A stretch of DNA of 64,000 nucleotides from Mesocentrotus franciscanus. Taxonomy: Eukaryota; Echinodermata; Echinoidea; Camarodonta; Strongylocentrotidae. The notes under the pieces were generated by a model. The model saw nothing but the letters and a program-made list of their open reading frames with translations. It searched no databases and was not told the origin of the DNA. Every line of letters begins with the position of its first letter. The first letter of the stretch is position 1. This document shows positions 12,501 through 24,734 of this stretch, piece by piece. Both the position numbers and the translations under genes were made by a program. The stretch spans positions 5,351,372 to 5,415,371 of the forward strand of contig CP137667.1 in assembly GCA_037976565.1 (NCBI GenBank), read 5' to 3'.

Positions 12501-15500
12501 TGAAATGTACTTGTAATTTATGGATCTACAACCAGTATTCTCTCTGTCAAAATTGTACTTTTTACCTTATTTTCGATACGTCTGCCATACTCTCTCATCC
12601 TCAGCATTATCTCTCTATCTCTCTATTTCTTCCTTTATCTCTCTTTCTCTCTCCCTTTTTCTCCCTCTGTCTTTCTCTCTCTCTCTCTCATATTTTCCTG
12701 GATCTCCTGTGCTGTTTGTACTTGTTACCCTCCCTACCTCTCTTCTACATTTCCCTCCAGCCATTTTGTTCTCATATCTCTCTTATTTCGAACGATCTGT
12801 TCATATATATGTTATATATGATTGTGCAATGGATTTAAGCAATTGTTACCTGTTTTGCGAATTTGATTAATTTGTATATAGGTGTACACTTATTTATTTA
12901 GAAAATTCAATTACTTTGTCATATCTCTTAATACAATTTGCCGGATAATTTTACTGCAGTTTATTTCACAAAAACAGAATGGCTAAAGTTTGAAATAAAT
13001 CCGACCAATAGTAAGGAAGTAATGAATGTCTAAAAAGGAGATCACTAAGTCTATGTGAATCTCAAAATGGTAGTTTGGTTAGTGGATTGTGACGTAGGAC
13101 TTGGATAACTCTCCCATATGCCGTGTACATAAATATCACAAATTTCTGTATTTCTCGTAAGTTCCTTCTCTCTTGGGGCACGACTAACAATATATTTTAG
13201 CTTGCATATTATTATAGGTCCTCTAAAAAGAATAGACCCTCCTGAGACATGAACTTTTGGAAAATTTAAATTTTAGTCATTTGTTATGTTGGAACAGATG
13301 GGAAAGTAGTCCGGCACTACATCACATTGACATTACCGCTTCAGCCAATTTGAAGTTCCCATACGTATAGTGATTACAACTTTCAAAAATTCAAAAATTT
13401 CTGATATTTAGTAAGATTTAATTGAAATTTTCATCAGTTTGCTTCTCTAATTTTTCTGCTTTCGTTTAAAGTAGTTGTCTATTTGGCTTGGATTTCCCTT
13501 TAAATAAATCAAAACCCGGTCAAAATCTAACAAATCCTGTGTTCTCTTTCAAAAGGAGTAAATATCAACACAAGCTCCTTATGGTCAATCAATCAACCTT
13601 ATAATATGACAAACCATGCTTTAAGAAATATCGTTCTATATCTTCAATCTTGATTTTTTAATCGTAAATTTCTGGAATTAAACTGATATCAAACTGAAAA
13701 ATTACTCAGGTCATCAGTTCTTCCTTTATGATCATTAGCTGCACGCTGTAGCCGGCATCTCTTCTCGTAATTACTACAGTTTTGCTCAGTCCACCAATCC
13801 TCGATCATTTGATGACTATCAAAAAGAGCTGTCCTGTTTTTCTCGATGATGTTATCTATCCAAACATCTCTTTTCTTTGACCTGAAGAATCTAATGGCCA
13901 AATGATATTTTTTCCTGAATTTCATCGTAGCATCAATCAGTTCTGCACAATGCCGAGATGTTATTTGAGGTGATAGGAATGCCTGTATTTCATTCTTATC
14001 TAGCCCTCGTTTCTGGCGTTGAGGTACTAAATGGAAAAGGCAACAACAAAAAAAACCCAGTATTAATAGCCGCTAAATTATGTTTCATTGACTGATTGAT
14101 TGATTGGTTGATTGATGTTCATTTATTTTTCATATACATCATCACAAATATATGAACTTTTAATATGAGTTGTCACCTTGAATCGTACATAGAAAAAGGA
14201 GTCGTCATAAGCACAAATTGAGTTGTCGTCCTCATTTTAACTATAAAACATATTCATACAATATATGTTCATTTATAAGCAATGCATAATGAAAAGCGGA
14301 TGACTAACAAAGAATGAAATAGAGAGAGAGAGAGAGACAGAGAGAAAGAAAGTAAGAGATAACAGAAAGAACTAGCCTATCTTTATATTATTCTGAATAC
14401 GCGTGTTATCCTTTAACTGTAAGAGATATGCAGATATGTTTAAACTAAAATTTGTCAAATACCGAAAATATATGGGAATCATAACCTCAATTATAAAATA
14501 ATTCTCTTATAAAAGAGCGGTATTTAATTACTTCGGAAGAAATCCTTATCGCTTGGGGTGTACTTGATTGTCTCAAGTGCTAGGCTTAACGTGACCTCTT
14601 GGTTTCCAGAGCAGTTAACCTCCCTCCAGTGTTTCAAAATATTTATGGCTCCTTCGACGACCTCTCTTTTCCCATTGTTCTTTAGCACTTCAAATTGTTC
14701 AGGTGTCGCACCAAGGTCCTCTAGGAGTCCAATGATGCGGTCATTTCCGGCGATGTGCCACAGAGTATGTTCCAGGTCGTCCGCAGTCACTGCTCGAGTA
14801 GAGTCGGAGTATTCTATATAATTATGCATGTGAAATAATAAGATCGGGCATATTTCCACATCATTTCTACTCAGTATGGTTAAAAGATTATTTGTTTGGA
14901 AAGACTTAGGGTTTTTACTTCACTGCATTCAGTAGGTAAAGTTATATGTAGGAGATATAGTGATACACTGTAGAATAATAGTGCCTTAATATGAGTCATA
15001 TATTTTAACTTCAAAACATTACATTTACTTGGTACTTACGTAAATACGCTTAACAATCAAATGAGTACTAGATAGGATTTTAAACAGGTCTGAACTAAGC
15101 AATTGCTTCGAGGAAATAAATATACATCGACATGGTACATGTAGAAGTAATGGGGTCTTAAGAAAGAAAATGAAGAAAAAAAACACTAACTATTACAACA
15201 AACGGAAGTAGTTTTAATAAATATCAATGCCGAATTACTTTGTAGTTTAGCTGTTGCAGACTTAAGACCAGCATTCCTACACGCATCAAAGAAGTCCTCC
15301 CTCTGGCATGTCCCAGTGTATCCAGCTTTCCACTGACAAAACTCCTCGTAATAATCCTCGTCTGTGTGTAATATCTTAGAACACTCTTCGTCTGTGATTA
15401 GTTGGTTTAGAACTTTTCCAAGTTCGCTCAAATTCTGCTCTCGAGCATACACCACGAGTATCCACAGTTCAATGTATGAAATAAGATCTGAAAAGAGGGT

Positions 15501-16550
15501 GAAATACGCACTTTATTAGCTTTTCATCTTCCCTTCACACCAGTAATGCTAATGTAAAGCATTTAACTTTAAATTTAATGTGGAAGGTCATTTTCTTCAC
15601 AATAAGTGTTAATAAACATGCCCACCTCATTCCCTCACTCCGTATTTCGTTCTGATACGTACGTATTTACTTCCTTTTCAATATTTTTATCTTACACTTC
15701 TTGAACATTAATTGTATTTGATCACCGAACAATATACATTCAAATGTGTTTATCTACTTTACGAACGTGACATATAACACACAACTCTAAGCTCAAACCT
15801 ATTGTTTAAAGTAGTTGAAAATTTGAATGCTAGTTCACGTGTTAAATAGGCTAGAGAATGGTATTTCGAATTCCTTTCTTAATGATAGTCTAAAGTTGAA
15901 CCTTACCACGTTGTTTCGTCTTATAGACCATGGGGACCTTGGCGTATTTCCCTGAGGAAAATAGGAAGAAAAATACAAACAACTTCAGCGTCATTTCTTG
16001 ATGTCTATGTTCCATTTCATTTTTATGTTTGTTTTCCATTTTTAGTATAACTATAGAAGTTTATTTCGGCACACTATTATCCAGTTCTAATTCAAATGAA
16101 ATTTGTGAGATTTTAAAGTAATTGGACGGGTAAGTTCTTGCCATTAAATATCATTTATTTCACTTTTTATATGGAAAAAATGTAACATCTTAATGGGTTT
16201 TACTTACGTCTCAAGTGTCGTTTCCGTCGCTTTATAGCATATACTGCAATGACGATGACCGTAGAAACAAGTATTAAAGCTGCAATAAAAGAGAGGGTTT
16301 ATTGAATTTATCAGGCATCATACATTATCACTCCTGATATTCCGGAGCCAACCCCTCCTGGAATGCCCATGATCGCAGTACAACAGAGTATTCTTCGATT
16401 TTTACCAAAATATAAACGCCTCGATCATTTAATTTCTTTCTTTCATTATTTCTTTATTTGTTGTTGTTGATTGATTGATCAATTTATTTTGTATTGATTT
16501 TTATAGTTATTTATTTATTAATTTGTCTATTTATTTACTTATTTCTTACA

Positions 16551-16601
<51 letters not shown>

Positions 16602-16610
16602 ATTATTAGT

Positions 16611-16688
<78 letters not shown>

Positions 16689-19600
16689 GGATCGGGCGCG
16701 CAGAAGGAGAGCCCAGGTTGGTGCATTTCTTTATGCCAACATTTGTATATTGCTATCTCTCTCTACAATTAAATACAAATTACTCAATGTATGAATTTTG
16801 GCTTCTCTCAATAAACAGTTAAACACCCCCATTTTCATTGTTCGTCCTTCATGTTTTAGGTAACATGTAGCATTATTGTTTATATTGATAGACTACTACG
16901 TACAGATAACAACCGCCACAGCTACGCTGGATTGCTGGATATCCCGAATCAAATGGATTGTCATCGATCTACTAATGGCTTGTCTAACGGCGGCGACACA
17001 TTCAAACGAAGTATCAGCGCCACCACCAGCTGTTATTCTAATACGTTTGTTTTTTGTGCCATCACCGTTGTTCCATATCTTCGTTTCCAAAGATTGAACT
17101 CTTTCTGATCCACGTACAAAATACAGGTCTATATTAGGGTAGTATTCATCTACTTGACAGGTTAAGGTCGTATCTGAGCTGATGCGGAGAGTACAAGATG
17201 ACGAGCTATTGACGGGACACTCTTCAATGAAAGGAAATGGCTCTCGTGGATAAGCTTTAAATGAAATTAAAATGGAATTTATGTTATAAGCAGGTTTGAT
17301 TTGAGTGATTTATTTATCGTTCTCTGTATTATCATAGCATGTGATATTGTAAAGCGTAAATAGACAAGTTCTCTTTTCAGAGGATATTTTATTGAATATA
17401 TTCGATCGCAAATCATCTCAAAAGGAGTAGAGGAACGAAATATATAGAGAATAATTTAACTTTTCCAATATAAGAACAAATTGTAAATAATTCAAGGGGG
17501 GTTGGGGTGCTGTTTTGTACAAAGAAAAAGCACTTTTGAATGTCGGGTGAAATCCAAATATATGTTGATTCTTGTTGATGTGCAGGGCTGCATACAACTC
17601 ATATTTTGTTATTCAAACATCTAAATATATTTCATAGATTGTAAATTTTAAAACAAATAATTTTGTCAGACATGCTAAGCTCTACCCTAAAAAAAATGCT
17701 CTAGATCTCATTCCCTGAATCACATCATCTGTCAATAAGATCAACAAGAATCGACTTATATGTGGATTACACCCGACCTTCAAATATCAGATGCCTTCTG
17801 GATTGACAGATAGGGAAAAGAAGGGAATAATAGGGGCTCAGAACTTCGAGCATAAAAGCCAGTCGAGTTAAACCACTTGTGCACACATAGACCTTGCACT
17901 GTTATTAAATATAGGACGTGATGGGGAACGGCCACTGGCTGAATGAAGTGTTTCCTTGTTGAAAAAAAACAACAGCATTATTGTTATGTAGTACATGTAT
18001 TTCCACCTGTCTCCCTTTCAGTCATACTTTGTCAATCTCTAGCTGTGTCATCTTCGCGTGGTGCGCAAAATCTTGAATGAATATTCTGACAACTTGAGTA
18101 CTAGCTTTTGTAAGCGTTTAGTGCACGGTGCTTCTTTTGATTTCATGATTTTTACTATTGAGCTATGATCGACAAACGCATCAAATTCACAGCCCTTTTA
18201 AAAAGAAGAATCACTGTATAAAGAACATCTACAAAATGTGTGTGGCAAGTGTCAAGTACAGGTGGATTAGTCATCAATTCTTTAACGTTCTCAAATGCTT
18301 GTACATGTTCATCAGTCCAGACAAATTTGTTCTTTTTCCTGGTCAGTTGCTGAAGTGGTCGTAAAACGGTCTGAATGTTGGGAAAGAAACCGGATACATA
18401 ATTTGCTGCTCCCACGAGTCTCCTAAGTTGTCTAAGGGTCTTGGGCTTGGGTAAATCCCCAATTGCCTAGCATCTATCAGTCATTGGTTAGATGCATGGG
18501 TCATCAAACTTGTCAATTGTTATTCTATGTCCCATGTATGTGACGTCATCCATGAAAAGTTTGCATTTCTTGGGGCTGATTTTCAGTCCGTTCTCAGTAA
18601 GTTTTTGGAGTAAAAGTCCTAACTGTCGTTTGTGAGTCATCTTGTCATAGCTAAATAGTATGATGTCATCATGATGGGCAATGCAAAACGTCCTAGAATT
18701 TGGTATAGTACCCAACATGTTTTCTATCTTAGCCTGACATATACTGGCCGGGATCGGATTATATAGTTTTACTTCGTTGCCAGCTATCGATATAAATTGC
18801 ACAGAGACTCAAAGTATAAAATAATACAGTTGAAGGTATAACATTTATTGAAGAGCCACTCGAAGATATGTTTATTAACAATGAAGTCGAGAGCATGGCT
18901 AATGAAGACTTTACTCATGCAGTCTGAAGTATCAAAAATATGTTTTACTCTGAAAGTAATCCCCTCTTCTCTAGTTTAGGAACTTCACTTATATATCATG
19001 AAGTTCTAATGGCATTCCATTTTGGAATGAGTATAAAAATCTAAACATGCTTTGATTGGTCAATAGTTGACTGTCTATCAGGATTGATCAGGTATATGGG
19101 GTGTGGTGATGCACAGTGCACGTGACTGGGGTTCGGGGCCTATGAGTCATAGTTCTTGGAATGTGGTTCCTTGAAGTTAACTCTCTGGGGTGGTCATTAA
19201 TGGTCAATGTCTTGACTCACATGGTAATGGAGTCAGTGTCTAGGCATAATGCGGTACTGTCTAGGGATATTGGGGTTCTGTTTTAGATCATGGAAGTGGG
19301 GGGTGAATGACTGAAAGGGAGACAGGTGGAAGTACATGTACTACATAACATTATATTCAAATAGATAAAGAATGTATTCCCATTTTCCTTCATCTTGCAA
19401 AGACCTACCAAATACAGTGAGCGCGGTAGCATCCTGATAAACATTTCCCGTGTCATAATCAGTGACCACGCATAAATACGTATCCTCGTGTTGGATCGTT
19501 ACATCGTAGAAGACCAGTGAGTATTCCATGGTGATGTTGAACAACCCAGGTCCATCTCTTTCTATGACATCGTGAGACAAGTCGATGAAGACAATAGTTT

Positions 19601-21413
19601 CATTAGCGCTTCTGACCCAAGAAACCTTCTTTGGACGAATATTTACTTGGCATGGCACCAGTCCAGTTTGCCCCTCTTGCAGAGTGACTGCTGATTTTGT
19701 TTTTAAGGCAACATCTAAATAGAATTCGAAGCAAAGCAAGCCTTCTGGTAAATAACATATTATCTTTGACCCGTTTAGTGAATATATTAAATTGAATTTT
19801 TAATTAAATTTATTCACCACTTTCATAACAAAGGCAAAGCAAAGAATACAACAAAATGTTTTCTACAAATATGGATGACCAAATAAAATGGAAAATACAC
19901 TTAAGGAAATTACGAAGTGGTCGGATCATCAACAAGTTACAAAAGTTTATAGCTAGGTAGATGATCCTACACAAAATTCAAAAATTAACACACACAACGA
20001 AAAATAATAAAAAAACAAGGGTAATTACATGCATACACAAGTGCTGTTGACAAATTCAGAGCATGTGCATCAGGTGAAGTTTTAAATTATGCTTACAATT
20101 GTTTAAAGATGCAGTTTGCACCAGAGAGTAAGTCCTTTGCATTAAAAAAGAAAAATCTTATTTGAAAATGAGGAATGACAATATATTACACGAATGTCTG
20201 CTGAAATCCTGGTGCTATATTTATGAAAATCTTTGTTGCTCTGAAAGTTATTACAACAAATCCTGGTAACAGGTTATGATTACATGGAATGGATAATCTG
20301 ACGAAAACACAAAACAAAACAAAAGAAGCCAACAAGAAGAGACTTGTAATAATACTCCTAGTTCAGTTGAGTGGAATTAATAGAGAAATAGCTTTTGCAG
20401 TTGACCGTCCCTCAAAGGTATTTTGTGTTCATGGTGTGGTCCCTGAAATGTATGAAGGATGCATGCAGCCACACACACACCCACACACACACACACACAC
20501 GAACAACACGCACAGTGAGTGAGAATGGATGATTGGCGAAAGTAAACCTTCATAATTTGGAAAATTATGTGGGGTGGGAGAAAGGTTCCAGAAATGTTCT
20601 TTCTCGGGCGCAATGTAATGTTCATATTATGTGCTAGATCCCTTGTAAATAACTTAAGACTAAAATGGAACTAACCTGTAATTGTGACATCGGTATAGTT
20701 GTGTATCAGGATTCCTTTGTAGTTGGAGACTTTGCAGATGTAGCGTCCTGCGTCTGTATTCCTCACATTTCTGATGATCAAAGAGTAGTTTCCATCTATG
20801 TCACAGCTACCATCTTCATATCTTGGGCCAGACTTTATACCGTAAGTCCAGCTTATAATAGATGGTGTATTTTCGGGATCAGATCCCTTCTTCCAGTAGA
20901 CCGCGTTTGGATCTCCTTTAAATCGACACCTCAAGATGCCCGTGGTTCCGTTGACTAGCGTCTTCTTGACCTCAGTATAGACTACATCATCCCGAATATC
21001 TTGAGACGATCCTGTCATAATAGCAAGTCACAAAGAAAGTAACAAAATTTAAATATATGTCTATCAACAGGTATAAGATATAATATGAAACTAGATGATA
21101 TTCGATGGATTTGTTCAAGACACAACAAATAATTAGCCTGGGCTATAAAATTGTGTTAATAACAAAGTGAGGTTTTTCACATAGCTATTCCATTGTTTTT
21201 AAAATGCCCCCTTCATCTTACTCCGATTATTCAAACATCTACATTTGCATCGTCCATGCTCTAGTTATTGTCTCTCTTTTGAAAACATGAAAAATGAAAC
21301 CTAATAATTCAATTACTTATCTCACTTATACAGCATCTGATTCGTGGCCACTTACCAAACATGGAAAACACGATAAAGAACAGTCCTGTTGCAAATGCTA
21401 CTTTGACTTCCAT
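9239..21413 (-). CDS. Copy 1: Ig-domain transmembrane receptor with death-fold-like tail; exon 10 missing, C-terminus frameshifted
   Basis: Exons in transcript order (minus strand): 21356-21413, 20676-21011, 19409-19714, 16904-17254, 16208-16279, 15907-15951, 15239-15487, 14532-14813, 13706-14026, 11899-12147, 10698-10994, 9922-10452, 9239-9534. The sum is 3393 bases, 1130 residues plus stop. The 78-base exon 10 of copies 2 and 3 is not found between 12148 and 13705; because both its flanks are phase 1, its absence keeps the frame. The last exon has lost one base about 15 codons before the usual end and stops early at TAG. A degenerate LTR-element fragment sits in the intron between Ig exons 3 and 4. 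The protein is probably still made, with an altered tail. Confidence 0.82.
9922..10452 (-). CDS. Copy 1 exon 13: charged linker plus death-fold-like module 6
   Basis: 531 bases, 13 codons shorter than in copies 2 and 3, the difference lying in the linker. Open throughout. Module with LTDEDIPDSN and LSKIWKESMCPG. Confidence 0.74.
10698..10994 (-). CDS. Copy 1 exon 12: death-fold-like module 5
   Basis: 297 bases, with the invariant IYKAELVDMALDLIMEDFRP and ending CSILENAGYPNVSKRF. Donor GTAAGG. Confidence 0.76.
11453..11516. repeat. 64-base near-perfect palindrome in copy 1 intron 11
   Basis: Centred on CAAACATGTTTG with one mismatch pair across 32-base arms. Copies 2 and 3 contain only a single arm, so this arose in copy 1. 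Confidence 0.7.
11517..11881. repeat. Inverted duplication in copy 1 intron 11
   Basis: Arms 11517-11600 and about 11797-11881 are inverted copies (GAATTTTAGTCATCAGG against CCTGATGGCTAAAATTC; GGGGTTCTCGG against CCGAGAACCCC). The exon-side arm matches copies 2 and 3; the other is extra. Confidence 0.68.
11899..12147 (-). CDS. Copy 1 exon 11: death-fold-like module 4
   Basis: 249 bases: LEHIARLVPKTRMIQLCEAL, MCRWRDGITEL, LSTALKSIDYD; donor GTGAGT. It is the next exon found after exon 9, since no exon 10 equivalent was seen. Confidence 0.75.
12500..13430. repeat. Repeat-derived stretch replacing the exon 10 region in copy 1
   Basis: A CT-rich tract (about 12600-12690) followed by about 13000-13400, which resembles the dispersed repeat at 4855-5290 and 24790-25215 but is more diverged. 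The linker exon present here in copies 2 and 3 is not found. Confidence 0.5.
13706..14026 (-). CDS. Copy 1 exon 9: death-fold-like module 3
   Basis: 321 bases. GLDKNEIQAFLSPQITSRHC at the start; DVWIDNIIEKNRTALFDS and EDWWTEQNCSNYEKRC later. Donor GTAATT at 13700-13705. Confidence 0.75.
14310..14350. repeat. GA-rich simple repeat in copy 1 intron 8
   Basis: AGAGAGAGAGAGA-type tract; no coding content. Confidence 0.6.
14532..14813 (-). CDS. Copy 1 exon 8: death-fold-like module 2
   Basis: 282 bases: LLEDLGATPEQFEVLKNNG, ILKHWREVNCSG, LALETIKYTPSDKDF. Confidence 0.77.
15239..15487 (-). CDS. Copy 1 exon 7: death-fold-like module 1
   Basis: 249 bases; one codon shorter than copy 3. YAREQNLSELGKVLNQL, FCQWKAGYTGTC, FFDACRNAGL. 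Confidence 0.74.
15907..15951 (-). CDS. Copy 1 exon 6: juxtamembrane linker
   Basis: 45 bases: GKYAKVPMVYKTKQR, with CCTCAG and GTAAGG sites. Confidence 0.77.
16208..16279 (-). CDS. Copy 1 exon 5: transmembrane segment
   Basis: 72 bases: LILVSTVIVIAVYAI then KRRKRHLR; acceptor TTGCAG, donor GTAAGT. Confidence 0.82.
16551..16685. repeat. ATT then AT microsatellites in copy 1 intron 4
   Basis: (ATT)n at about 16551-16605 followed by (AT)n with short interruptions to 16685. Confidence 0.85.
16904..17254 (-). CDS. Copy 1 exon 4: constant-like Ig domain and start of membrane span
   Basis: 351 bases. LTCQVDEYYPNIDLYFVRG and FECVAAV. Four residues shorter than copies 2 and 3, mainly just after the first conserved cysteine. 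Donor GTACGT. Confidence 0.8.
17533..17787. mobile_element. MITE-like inverted-repeat element in copy 1 intron 3
   Basis: Imperfect inverted arms at 17533-17577 and about 17737-17787 (GATTCTTGTTGA against TCAACAAGAATC, and GTCGGGTG against CACCCGAC) around a short unique middle; no coding capacity. Confidence 0.45.
18155..18415 (-). pseudogene. Degenerate retroelement RNase H-like fragment
   Basis: Shows the gypsy linker pattern F-P-N-I, LRPLQQLT, FVWTDEHVQAFENVKEL, typical of the RT to RNase H connection. Truncated and frame-broken toward 18050. Confidence 0.65.
18488..18802 (-). pseudogene. Degenerate retroelement reverse transcriptase fragment
   Basis: Has HHDDIILFS at the catalytic Y-x-D-D position, then LQKLTENGLKISPKKCKLF and YMGHRI, the RT palm and thumb pattern of Ty3/gypsy elements. 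The first residue of the usual catalytic box is H rather than Y or F, and the N-terminal half is missing. Joined directly to LTR/primer-site sequence. Confidence 0.68.
19409..19714 (-). CDS. Copy 1 exon 3: second V-like Ig domain, divergent
   Basis: 306 bases. LVPCQVNIRPKKVSWVRSAN and DTYLCVVTDYDTG keep the Ig core, but the domain is clearly more divergent from copies 2 and 3 than the first Ig domain is. Donor GTAGGT. Confidence 0.82.
20676..21011 (-). CDS. Copy 1 exon 2: first V-like Ig domain
   Basis: 336 bases, with CRF, YWKKG and DAGRYICKV conserved. The donor has changed: the exon ends ...ACAG and GTTAGT follows, against ...ACGA then GTAAGT elsewhere; both preserve length and phase. Confidence 0.85.
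21356..21413 (-). CDS. Copy 1 exon 1: signal peptide
   Basis: MEVKVAFATGLFFIVFSMFG followed by GTAAGT. Confidence 0.83.
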
Positions 21414-22560
21414 GCTTTCTATTTTCTAAGTCGCTGGAAGAGAAGATAGCACTAATGGCGCACACCTAGTCTACACTTGTAATTGATAAGACGCAATACA
21501 AAATTATTTAAATCATTAGCGAACGACAGCCATAACGGAATGGCATGGTGGCACGATCTGTTTGCTCTGCATAAACTGTGTAAAAACAATTGTAGTTGTT
21601 TGTATGCTTTATTGTACGATGATAAAAGTGTCGAACAAGATGCAACATGTTGATGGGGGGTAGACATTCCGACTTACTTCGAATACTAGCACGTGATCTG
21701 GTATGGGGGTTATCCCTATCTTGGGTTTTGGAGAAATAGCTTGTATACGATTTGTCATGTTTGTATTTCAAACATGAAATCTTCCTCTTTAAAGAAACAA
21801 ATGAAACCGTTGTAATAAGTTCATTTATATGAAAACATGTTAGAATGAAGATTTGAAAAATGAATAATTGTGCAACTCATGACAAACCAATTTCCATTTA
21901 GCCATTATTTCCCTCGTAAGAATAACACAAAAGCAACGAGTGAACAATAAAAAAAGATCTCTCATGACAAAAAGTGTTAGTGTGTTTCGTAGATCATCAT
22001 CAAAAAAAAAATAAATATGCATGAGTAAACAAAATGTAGTGCTTTTAGTCTATCAGTCAATAGATTTAGAATATTCATCAGTAAAAACAATGGTCAGAGT
22101 TTGTAGAATGCTAATAGGGAAAACATGTTGGCTCAGCTGACAAAACCAGTACCCTCCTCATTCGACAGGGGATGATATTTGTGGGATATGTTGCCTTTTT
22201 TTAACGCTTGACTGTCTCCTGAAACGCTTTACAATGGTTAAATTGGTATCAACTTCAAAGGTGATGTCTACTCCTCACTTTGATAACAAACTGTTGCAGT
22301 GCCACAAATCTAATTAGAAATAAAATGTGGGTGGCTTGAAAGTTCTCTTACCACATCCACAAGGAGAAATTACTTTTAAAGGTTTCGATGTCCTAGAGTT
22401 CTGACATCTTCCACAGACGCGAATTTGCAGACTGAAGTAAGCCGCCGATTTTCCCATCGTCAGTAGTCGTCGTCTTTTTGCGATTACTGCGTCGTATAAT
22501 GTCAGACAGCTGAAATGCGCCCCCGTCCCGTTTCATGACTTAGGTCTGTCTTTTGATTAC
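21414..22560 (-). other. 5' flank of copy 1 shared with copies 0 and 2
   Basis: Same block as 1307-2510; contains the E-box and an upstream segment ending near 22560. Confidence 0.6.
21690..21695. promoter_or_regulatory. Conserved CACGTG E-box, copy 1 upstream
   Basis: 277 bases upstream of the copy 1 ATG, within the shared block that also holds a conserved GCAAACAGATCGTGCC motif nearer the start. Confidence 0.4.
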
Positions 22561-22697
22561 ATATGTATAATAAACTATGAAAGAGAAGGAGAAAAACCAC
22601 TTAACCATTATTTATGAGACTTTTGTTTTGTTTACACTAAAATGCTAGAAAGAATTTTGTAAGCTTCAAATGTGTTGTTCCTCCTTAATACGTAGAT

Positions 22698-22742
<45 letters not shown>

Positions 22743-24696
22743 GTGTGTGTGTGTGTGTATGTGTGTAATTGTAAATTGTTCTTGTACAACAGATTGAGCG
22801 AGGTAAGGGGGGAGGAATGTGTCAGCTCTATCGAGTTTAAATGACTTTTATATTCTGTTCTTTTTTATTCAGTATATAAAATTATAATGGAAGCTTAAAG
22901 GGATAGTTGAGTTTTGTTTCATTAAATTTAAGGAGGAAAAGGGGACCAATGGGACCGCTAGCTGGTAGTGGAGTGCGGTTTTATGAAAAAAAACACATTT
23001 GAATTATTTATCTCCTCGAACACATTATATTTGGGGTAAATCCACATCACTTTGATTAATGATAAAACAAAGGACTTGTAAACCATCAACACATACACAC
23101 GCACAAGAGGGAGGCAAAGCCGTTACTTGTCAGCTCCCCGAAATCAGCTATATTGCTCAAAGTATACAATTGTTTATGCCAGGCAGCTTCCATGACCTTG
23201 CTGATTATTAATTTCTTTCTGCTGATAACATATTGATAACGTTCTGTTTACACTGTTTCTATGTTAGTCATATAATATTATATGATAACGATATGCAGCA
23301 TAAACATAAGAGTGTATGTAAATAAGAGCATTGAGTTGTTAAACATACACCGGCAATTACGGAGGTGGGGGTGATTTTTTGCAACCAGTAAAGGTCAATT
23401 ATGAATATGAATCAATACGTATTTTTAGACATTTGATACCTCGACCATGTCCTAGTGGTTTGAGTGATTATTGATATCAGAATTTCGATACATTAATTTA
23501 ACGTTTGTTTGTAGTAATGGAAACATGTATTTGATATAAATAGTATGTTGAGCTATCTTTATTTACATAAAGAAAGTTACATTTTGGTGCCTCATATGAA
23601 AGAGGAAGAAGAAGGAAGTTCCTAAAATTAATTGGAAAGGTGAGTTTTGCACCTTTCACCTTCAAGAGCGCATAACTCAGTAAGGCATGATATGATGATG
23701 CAAACAAGATGAGTCAATAAAGAAATAAAGGTAACGAAAGGAAAAGTGAATTTATTATCCTCAGTATTAACACAGTTTTGCTATTGTTACCTCTGCTTTA
23801 AGCAAGGTATCAATCAGGTAATACGGATAATATGTTGGTGAAAGAACTAATATAAACATCAAGCAGAGACAACACTGTCCCTGCACCATGAAATGGTTTT
23901 TCGTGTGAGCTTGAAGAGGGGTTAACTAACGTGACTAAATGACATCTAAAAATATTGTTTATTCATTCTTAATACATGAGAAAGTTTGTCTATCGAAGAA
24001 GCTACCCGTTCCTTCATGTTGATACATCGGGAGGAGCACCTGTACCTGCCTCTGCTTCTACCCCTTCTCCTTTTTCTGGTCGTCGAGAGCGCCATGTACG
24101 GTACATATTGACACATCGTAATCAATGTTTAATCTACACCACTCAGGATATAATCTTCCACATTCTACTTGCAACAGGGGTGAACTTCAGCACACGTTAA
24201 AGAAGCTAAGAAGAAAATATAGCCCGAAAGTACCCATAATAAATACAGCATCACACATTCTTACATTCCTCGTTGTTGGTAACTTAATAAATAGAAGGAA
24301 AAAATATATATAAATATTTATACTTTTCATTATATAAAGCGGACCAAAAGATTTGAAGTATTGCAAATTTTTTCTCTCATTCAATTAATTGTTCATACAT
24401 TGAAAAACATCATACGTTTGCATGTATATATAAACAAGTGTAAGAAAATATCATATATATATAAGGGTTTTGCATTTCTCATGAAAGTAAATACAATGCG
24501 AAAGGAAATGAAAGAACGGTTGCGTAGCTTCGCAATCATTATATTGTCAGTCTCTCTCTCTCTCTCTCTCTTTCTCAAACACACACACACAAAGCCCTTA
24601 CGGCGAAAAATTGTTTAACTGTTTATTCGTGTACGAAGCATCATTTTCCGTTGTATTTATTTGTATCTTCTCGAACTCCAAGCAGAAATCTAGACT

Positions 24697-24734
<38 letters not shown>

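Larger units (their letters stand above)
17982..19350 (-). mobile_element. Rearranged Ty3/gypsy-like LTR element fragment in copy 1 intron 3
   Basis: The minus strand reads, from the right: an LTR-like segment beginning TGTTATG at 19350, an AATAAA-type signal, then at about 18800 a primer-site-like stretch, a reverse transcriptase piece, and RNase H-like sequence to about 18050. gag, protease, most of RT and integrase are absent. The left end carries the first 44 bases of the LTR in inverted orientation (17982-18025). TTAT flanks both ends (17978-17981 and 19351-19354), consistent with a target duplication. Confidence 0.68.

Noticed and set aside
12500..12870. Ser/Leu-rich frames
   Set aside because: Translations of a CT-rich tract.
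16494..16772. Ile/Tyr-only frames on both strands
   Set aside because: Translations of ATT and AT microsatellites.
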